A DNA stretch of 64,000 bases from Parapristionchus giblindavisi (taxonomy: Eukaryota; Nematoda; Chromadorea; Rhabditida; Diplogasteridae). Positions 55,908 to 64,000 of the stretch are shown piece after piece (the first letter of the stretch is position 1; every line of letters begins with the position of its first letter). The translations under genes and the position numbers were made by a program. The stretch is from NCBI GenBank assembly GCA_943737045.1, contig CALSFV010000067.1, positions 434,001 to 498,000 on the forward strand. Reading direction: 5' to 3'. Under the pieces are notes generated by a model. The model was not told the DNA's origin, ran no database searches, and saw only the letters and a program-made list of their open reading frames with translations.

Positions 55908-58900
55908 TTAAAAGCATACTTCACGAGCTTTTCTTGCTTCTTCTCTTAGCTTCTCGGCCATTTCTTCAGTGGTAAATACAGGATTTTCCTTGGCCGCAGA
56001 TTCATTGGGAGGAGTGGACTCTCCATCTTCCAAACGGTTTAACTTTCCAGAATAGCCAAACCTGAGATAGAATTCATTACAATGTATCTCATATATGATG
56101 TCATTTAATGAAGTTCATTCATAATTGGAGAATACCTAATGAGTTATGCTTGATCACACCATCGAAGTACTACATTTTAGCGCTTTTTGAATGAGCTGTA
56201 TGAGTTAGGTTTCATCACTTGGTTTCTAATATTATCAAATCTTTTAGTTCATCAATGATCATATTGTGTTGATCGTCGGTTTCTCATCGTTTGATTTCTC
56301 GAATTCGTTTCTAGACACCTAATAAGCTGCAGTCACCCTTTGAAAGTGGACAATAATCGATAATTACCCCTATTTTACGTAACCTTCTCCCTTCTAACTC
56401 TCACAACTATCCCAATCTTTCACCTTCATCCTCTTATTGTCTATCGACTATCATCGTCTCCATTACCGAGATGAGAGAAGGAACCCGTTATGCACATTGA
56501 TAGCACAGCAAAAAGGGGAAGCAGAGGAGAATGATAGGGGAGTTAGGGCAGAAGAGAACTCATAGATAAACACTCTTATTGATTATCACACACTATGCCA
56601 TCGGGTCAAAAGTAATAGAAAGAATTAGAGACAACCGACTGGTTCTTATCACTACTCAATTCAGTGTAATTATCATATCATTAATTAACATCGTCATAAC
56701 TTACTGGTCATGAATGCCAACTTTGGTGAAGACGCTTTCAATCTCGCCAGCCATATTAGCGACGACGCGTTTGGACCATCGATGAGCACGAGTGAGTTTG
56801 TCCTCAGGGGGTGCATCAGGGTCGGCAGGAACAACTGAATGAAACAAATTATTATGTTCCAGACATTGAGGCCAACGATATCTTAGATTCAAACACTCTC
56901 TCGTAGCTCTCTGAAAAAAGGCGCGCATAGGGTTTTCGAAGATCAAGTTTCGAAGAGGGTTACTAATGACGCAATAATCGTACCCTTCTCAACGTCGCTT
57001 TCGATATCCTTGGAGGCGTCATCGACGATGTTGCAACAGCAAGAAGCGATTCGTCTAAATAGTGTAGACATAAGTACTAATAAGTACTTAGTGAAAAATA
57101 ACTAGTACCTGTATAGCTTAACAATGGGAGGACGCATGCCGGGCTTGCGGGGAAGAACAGTGAACATAATGATCTGAGCAGTGGCGAACATGCATCCAAT
57201 TCCATTGGGAGTCTGAAAAGAATAGCTCTAATTATATCAGTTCAACCTCCACTGTTTCCAGTGTGGCCAACGCGGAGTTTTGAATAATCTTAGGTTTCTT
57301 TTGTATTTATACTTACGATAAGATAGAAGTCCTTGACTAGGATTCCATAGAGGAACCACTCGGATGAGACGAGGAAGTTGGCAACACAAAGAGGAAGAGG
57401 CAGAGTAGATGTAGCACGACGACGGATTACTGTTTTCTGAAAATCGATGTACGCAATAGTGGTATATCATTTTCTGTTCTGGCTTAGTACTGTTCGCAGG
57501 AAATCCAACATTGGATAGAACTTTCCACAATATGTGATGATATAACTTGCTTTGGTAGTAACGTTTCACTTCTAGACTACGGCGTGTCGATCTAACGGTG
57601 TAATAAACTCTTGATCTCCACATCAATGCTCAATAATAAATTTCATGAAACCGTAGTCTACCCTCTCAATCTAACACACTCTTCGACGAATAAACTGGGA
57701 TAAAGGAGATAAGATAAGGAATGGTGCGATAGAGTAGTAAACCCTGATCTCATTACATCAGGATTTCGACGTGACTAAAGATGCAGCCTAACCCATGGTC
57801 TTTGCAAATCATACTTCTTTGATGTCAGTACACGCTACAACATACAGTAATGGCGAAAGTCTCATTTTAACGACAGTGTTAAAGTATTGTCTATTCATTC
57901 TCTATCTTAATCACATTATCCTTGTTCTAATCAGGTCAATCCAATAAATCAGCACATCATCAAATTCCTATCTCATTTCAGTGCTAAAGCACTACGCAAG
58001 TTTAATCAGCGAACGTGACATATTGTTATAAATAAATGTCTTTAATGAGCTTAAAACACGCGGTCTCTAAGATTATTACGATGTTTCTTGATGAAGCATC
58101 AAAATATTCTCTTACCAGTCCAGCCAAAGGAGCAGCGAAATCGGCAGCATTCAGGGTCATACAGACTATTCCTAGAGGGTGGAATACCTGAGATTACGGT
58201 ATTGACAGATGTTTTAGCTATCATGAACTACCTTGTGTCCGAAGAAGTAGACAGCAGAGAAGAGTCCACCACAGATAGATATAACACCGAGTACTTTCAA
58301 TGAGATCCACAGCTAGAAAATATGATATTTAAAATGTGAATCTTTGATCTTATCTTTTCAACATAAATGATCATGATGATCTCATAATTCAATAATTGAT
58401 TCGGTAAATGATAGTCGATGTTAATCACTTGGTCAAATAAATGATCGAACAAATATCAAGAGTATCCATTACAGTTCATCGATTACAACGGCACCATTGT
58501 ACAGTTGAAGAAAATGATCTTTTCACGTGAATTTACTACTCTTTCCGTTGTATTCGGCCAATTAGAAATGACCAAGTTATCAATTAGTTGTTGTCATTCC
58601 AATGGTACTACGCTGTATCAATGTGGTCATAAACAATGCACTTGAGATGTCAAAATAAATCAATCACATACAAACAACAGCACATGAAATTCTCTATAAA
58701 GTATAGAAATATTTCCGGCCTTAAGCAAAACGGTGTTCCCTTTTTATTAAGTGAATAATTCGCGTTTTTTTTAATTCCCGAAATTTCCGAAACTGTACCT
58801 TATTCTTAGTCATGAACCAGTAGAAAACGGTATAGGTTGAGTAAAGGATGATTTGTGTGCCCGTCACATACAGTACTGTGTAATCTTTCTTGAGATAACC

Positions 58901-59643
58901 ATAGGCGAACCAGCAACTGCCACTGCAAATAAGGATGCTAATGGTGTAACATATCTTATCACAAAAATTTAGCTCTTGTACCAAAGAACTAACCATCGAA
59001 ACAATATTCTTACTCAGGGATTCTTACACAACTGTGTTTCAGTTTCCCTCTGGCACATGATCTATACTTTATCTCTTGATACTTACCCTACTACACCCAT
59101 AAGAAAAGGTGCGCCGGATATTTCCTTCGTGTCTCTTCTCTTCCATATTTGTCTGCATATCGGACTGCAAAGTTGAAAAGTCAAGTTAGTTCGACCTTCA
59201 AATATGGTCCAGTCACACTTTATCTATATTCCTTATATGATAGTTCATTGTGCAATTAAGACAAATGGGAGTGAAAAGATATTAAGACAGAGTGATTGGG
59301 GGTTGCCGATCAAGATATTTGCAGAAGGGACTAATGAAAGTAATCTTGACCGATGACTAGCCATCATCTATTCTTCCTCGTCTCTTTATCATTTCTATCA
59401 ACAAACTGGAACAATCAACAGACAGTCACTAATCACACTATCATTCAATCACACAGAATATCATAAAGTACATTGATATTTATGCATTTTTGCGTTCATT
59501 TTGCAATTATGCAGAATATCAAATATCTTTGAAGAAATTAAGAAAACTTACATGCCGCAGAAGAATAGGCCGACTGTCGTTAGAAAGGCAAGGATAGACA
59601 GCAAATTTAGAAAAGTGAAGCCATGGGTGAATATTTCAAACAT
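55908..59643 (-). CDS. SWEET-family sugar transporter (SLC50), 341 aa
   Basis: Ten exons: 59552-59643, 59087-59164, 58799-58922, 58232-58312, 58116-58187, 57317-57436, 57109-57212, 56984-57054, 56705-56834, 55908-56061; 1026 nt in frame. SWEETs are seven-helix uniporters for sugars, built as two MtN3 triple-helix bundles joined by a linker helix. First bundle, residues 1-98: [31 protein letters not shown]. Linker helix 99-125: [12 protein letters not shown]. Second bundle 126-215: [53 protein letters not shown]. The tail of about 120 residues is cytosolic, with a CCC cluster (IASCCCNIV) that could be palmitoylated and a helical [15 protein letters not shown] end. The tail is longer than in plant SWEETs. 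The start is the first Met after an AG; a few residues upstream are open. Confidence 0.93.
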
Positions 59644-61261
59644 TTTTGGCCCGCGAGAGAAGACTCCCTGTAACAATAATACTAATGGTTATCAGAGATC
59701 ATTATTATTAAAACGTCCACGCCCGAATTGTAATATGAGAGAGGTTAACGGCAAAAAGTGTAAGAATCAACAGTGGACGGCTGTTTTGAATGACGATATA
59801 TTCTAATAGGTGGAAAATCATAGGAAACGAGGGTTGGACAGTGAAATAGAGGAATACAAGTTATCATAGAGTACTCTTGGAAGAAAACACGAGTACGTTC
59901 ATATAGTGTGATACGAAGGAAGTCGATGATAAATTATAACTGACAAGTGAAAAAATCGGGAGGGGGGAGTCAACTCAAATACTAATGTCGACTCTGATTT
60001 TCAATTCCAGTAAACTTCCTTATATTCGATATATCTATGAAAGAGACCAGAGTGTTCGCTTGCTGAAAATGGGCGGAACTGTTTCGTCCTTGGCCACTCC
60101 CACTTCGACCCCTTTTGATTGGTTGATCATGTTGATATGGGCGGAGTTTGGAGTGAGAAATTCACGTGTATAATGATTAAGCTAATGAGAAAATAAAAGT
60201 GATGAGTGCAAACTTATCACATGTACACTTCTCATCTCATGATAATTCGCTAAAGAGATCAAAGTTTCGCTGAACCGATAAAAAATGCACCTAGATCACT
60301 CTATTATTAGAAATATTAATAGTTATCGCGATATGGGTGATCTTAGAAATGTACATTGGTTGGATTATGAACTAATTTAGAACGATGATATCAGGAATAA
60401 ATATGGTTAGAAAAATATATTGGACGCATGCACTATCGCTACAATAGAGGAATGATCGTAGGGAGGCAAGAACTGTTCTGTTCAGGAAATGTTAGTTTCT
60501 GCTCACACATTAATTCATTACTCTATAATAGTAATCTTTACAGCAACGAGAAAACATGGGTATTATACAAAATAGTTTCCTACACTACATTTCCCACATT
60601 ATAGACAACATTTCCTCTATTATGATATCTTTCTCTGTTCCTTTTCCTCTCCCCCCTTTCCTGCTGCCCTAAACACACCGATTCGTCATGCGAGGGATAT
60701 TCATCGGCCAAATCTTTTTGTTTATTAATGTCAATGCATTTTTATCAACAATCGCGATAAGGATTAAATATTAATAATTGAAGAATCGACACACATAAGA
60801 ATATAATATAACAATATTTCGATTTTCTTGGTTAAGAGACCGATGAGATCAAGATAGAGGTTAAGATAGTTAACGTACTGTTACAGTAATCCTCCATATC
60901 ATTCTAATTATTGTTCTCTGGAACATAGGCTCGACTTATCCTTGACACTCTATCCGTTCTAGGAACTACATCGGATTGGGAAATTATCACTCGAGAAAAA
61001 GTGAAAGTAATGATACACTGGGGTCACATGCACTTTTCTTTCATCTCAAACAAGGCTACTATTTTTTAAATGCAATAAAGTAATTGCTAAAAATTTTCAT
61101 CAAATTGCGGTCGTGTTAGAATGCCATATTTGAATAAATTAATTATCAAGCTTATAAACGACTATCTGACTGTGGTATGTGCAAGCAAGCTAAAAACGCT
61201 TGGCACAGATAAATTATCAAAGTCAAGAAAGATGGATCGTGATTTTTTACATTTCCCTGCA
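59644..61261. other. upstream of SWEET gene, no other gene supported
   Basis: AT-rich with pyrimidine tracts (60,640-60,670). GGGCGGAxxTxTTTCG/GGGCGGAGTTTGG words at 60,070 and 60,137 form a short repeat. No coding frame is convincing. Confidence 0.45.
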
Positions 61262-61714
61262 AAATCTTATTTCATATCTCGGAGGAAAATGTTGTGAAAA
61301 AAAACAGGATACTCTAGTGTTACTTAGCCTCTCGACTATTCGACTATCCAAAATCTTGCCGCTGGTTCTAACCTCGATCCGACAAAACGTTTCTTGGTGC
61401 CGCCTTGTTGCTGTCTTATGCTTACCCATTCATGATGATCACGAGTAAAGTTGTGTGTGCTATGTGTTCTACGCATACTCTACATGTAGAGCGTAAACAT
61501 ATAGAATTCAAAAGAAATTAACTAGTGATAATGAATATTTTCGGGAAAAAACTTTAAAAACCCTTATAACACTTTCTTGATATTTGTAAAATCGGAAAGA
61601 AAATATACTCGGGACGAGGTTCGAACATGCGGCAATATTTGGATAGTCGAGAGGCTAAGCAACACTCGAGTGGGGTCTGTATATCCTTTTTTTCCTCCGA
61701 GATATGAAATGAGA
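61262..61714. mobile_element. foldback element with tRNA-like arms
   Basis: Arms of about 120 bp (61,262-61,383 and 61,590-61,714) mirror each other, sharing TTCATATCTCGGAGG, TTAGCCTCTCGACTATxC and the tRNA-like part. The spacer is about 200 bp. No ORF with a domain. Confidence 0.8.
61607..61671 (-). ncRNA. tRNA-like sequence, right arm
   Basis: Minus strand begins ACTCGAG and ends CCCGAGT, a 7-bp acceptor-like stem with one mismatch, and contains TGTTCGAACCTCG as a B-box-like segment. The A-box region (TTGCTTAGCCTCTCGAC) fits weakly. The left arm has a more decayed copy (61,310-61,380) in which the B box reads GGTTCTAACC. Confidence 0.4.
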
Positions 61715-64000
61715 CTTTCGAAAGGATATTTAATCATGGGCCAAGGGCCATCATGCATTATCGATTTTTTAATGGGCGATATATTCAATTTCATAAATTG
61801 TCAAGTGGACCATCGTACTCAGTAGTGAACTTAGTTTATATTCAAAAAATCATGGTAAGCTATTTTTTAGCTGTGATAACCATAATTTGACCTCATAATC
61901 AGATCTCTTTTAAGAAAAAATTGATGAACAAAAACAAACAAAAAAATTGATGAACAGACATAAATGTTTTAGAGCTGCCAAAGATTTGTGGTCAATATTG
62001 CCAAGGGCAAGCTCGATTAAGTTATCCAATCTCCGACGTTCTCACCAACGTTGTTAAGTCAAAGACGCTCTTGGATAGTAATCGCATTTTTTTCTTCTCC
62101 TTTCTCTTCTTCTTTATCATTCTATCATTCGTTCAATGCTTCCATTCTCTCTTTTCATCAAACACTCTAAGGTCGAACTCGGTGCTTACTACATATATTA
62201 GCCAGTTTTGAGATCGTAATCGTTCGTTTCAAAAAGGTCAAAAATCAAATACACTCCGTAAGAAAAACATAGATGGTCTAAGAAAAGAATCTCGGTCATG
62301 ATCTATGTTTTGTATTTGTGTAGATGTGAATCATCCAACGACAACAAAGGCAACAAATGTTTTGGTTCGAAACGGACTTCCGGTGCTATTCCCGGAACAA
62401 GAAAATCATGAATCCTGGATCTTAGATCATTATTTCTAATTTTGTACACGTATAAGGAAGTATTAGCACATCAAAGAGTCAATAGTAAAATCGTAATCCT
62501 AGACATGAACACAATCATAATGAAGAATAATAATGAGAGAGATAGATAGTAATGTTTACTCAATTGTCTGTTTTTTAACCACTGATTGATAGTGGTGGTG
62601 TTTCATTTGGGACGATGATGAATACAAAAGATGAAGTCGGGGCAAAGTAGAGACTACTATGCAGGCATGATCAGACCGAATGGATCTATTCAATGTAAAA
62701 ATCTCTGTTAACGATCTCATCGATGCAAAATGCTCAATGTAGCCAAGCGTTTTTGGGGAAAATACGGAATGTTGACAAGGTTTAGGCTAGTTGTAAAAGG
62801 TCTTTAATAGCCAGAGAGTATTATATTGCACTCTATGGCAGAGTCTATAATAGTGCGAGGAGTAGAGTAAATTAACTAAGACAACAGAGTTTGTGGCAAC
62901 GATGTAGTGATTATGACTATGAATAAGATGATGATAAAAACGTGTCAACTGTCTTATCATTCTCATCCTCTTTATGGTACTCACAGTCTGTCACTGTACG
63001 AATTTCGGAGAATTAGACAATAAAATCTGCACTTTTCTCAAGCCCATTACACTGTGTCTACATCAAGAGAAAAAGGACAAGAGTAGATCTTTTAATTATC
63101 TGTTTTATGTTCATATAAAATCTTAATTAGATTAGTGTCGTCCCACATTCGTATTTGGTGAAATGTGAGATTGTTTGACAAGAAGTTTGTTTTGTTCCAT
63201 ACGAATTTGATACCATGACAGCTTTTGACAACCCGAAAATATTGTATTTTTTTATAATAGGCATGGAACTGCAATTTCCAGTTCCATGCCTATTATAGCA
63301 GGAAATGATGTTAGCATGCAAAACTCCCATCCATTTTAAGTAGTTTCGTTCAATCACTCATATATTTCTCAAACCCATATAGTTGTCATCACAGATTCTA
63401 TTTCCATCCCTTTTCAGTCAGTATCCTCTAGAAATGAGTGGGCCACTTATTAGAAACCCTATGGAACGAGAGATCATCGATCCTTACTCGTATCATATTA
63501 CTCATTCTATATCTGTCAGTTGTCAACCACTGTAACATGAATATCGGACTGATTAGCCACAATCAAAGAAGTCCTCTCGATAGGGAATACCACATTATTT
63601 TTAGATACACAATAGTAGAAGGAATAAAGAGACTCGAGGGATGTGTACTATTCATAATATTTATATTTAGAATGTATTCTGGTACTGATAAAGAGAACTA
63701 ATAATGTGTGATGAATCATGCGAAATATGAGGAATCGTTTGTGGAAAAGAGATAACTTGAAAGGGTTTCATGAAGAGGTTTAAAATATTTTAAAGCATTT
63801 ATATTTCATATGAAATAAAGTATGTGAGCAATAGGAAGATGAAGAGAACACGAAGAAATGAAGACATTCAGTTGACTCAGATTGAAATTACTTTATTTGG
63901 TGAATAATTTATGTCAGATTGTTACAAAATATGACAAAACTTCACTAGGTTCCGATATTTAACATTTTCCACGTTCTTTATAATGTATTTTCAAACGATT
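61715..64000. other. right edge, no gene supported
   Basis: AT-rich, with short unsupported ORFs only. It holds the hairpin at 63,253. It may be intron or intergenic DNA of a gene beyond the window. Confidence 0.4.
63253..63298. repeat. perfect 19-bp inverted repeat
   Basis: ATAATAGGCATGGAACTG, loop of about seven bases, then CAGTTCCATGCCTATTAT. Stem length and loop size would suit a small hairpin RNA, but the sequence also fits a foldback remnant; no promoter or conserved flank is visible. Confidence 0.75.

Overview
This is nuclear DNA from a nematode. The evidence is a complete cuticle collagen gene, a pair of SRE-type seven-helix chemoreceptor genes (a nematode-specific family), a secreted ShKT-domain protein, and a SWEET transporter. 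Genes are cut into many small exons (mostly 40-150 nt) with acceptors close to TTTTCAG. I read the window as a non-elegans rhabditid. The many very small exons would suit a diplogastrid such as Pristionchus, but that is inference. Exon models were built by hand from splice sites, reading phase and, where possible, agreement between paralogues; boundaries may be off by one or two bases.

Left third (1-13,470): no intact gene was found. It is an accessory, repeat-dominated stretch of inverted-repeat (foldback) elements, a GC-rich CTCGCGGGG repeat cluster, elements built from CGGCAAACG palindromes, and a broken chimera. In that chimera a degraded copy of proteasome ATPase Rpt2 lies beside exon remnants that resemble the replication-fork protein Timeless.

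Middle (13,472-34,577): a peroxiredoxin-like 2 gene (minus strand) whose CxxC motif has lost its first cysteine; two SRE receptor paralogues arranged head to head, one with a one-base deletion; and a 15-exon SLC22-type major facilitator gene that carries two palindromes of about 2 kb in its introns.

Right half (37,391-59,643): two tandem paralogues encoding small secreted cysteine-containing proteins of unknown function (minus strand), with identical lengths for their nine downstream exons. The second is swollen by a Tc1/mariner-derived palindrome, a foldback element and a LINE fragment. They are followed by a short-chain dehydrogenase (plus), a cuticle collagen (plus), a secreted two-ShKT-domain protein (minus) and a SWEET sugar transporter (minus). 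The last 4 kb has no convincing gene.

The recurring novelty is structural. At least four separate foldback elements carry tRNA-like sequences with recognisable Pol III A- and B-box motifs, sometimes one copy in each arm. Very long near-perfect palindromes sit repeatedly inside introns of otherwise intact genes. The genes do not form an operon; they are mostly independent surface, secretory or transport functions.
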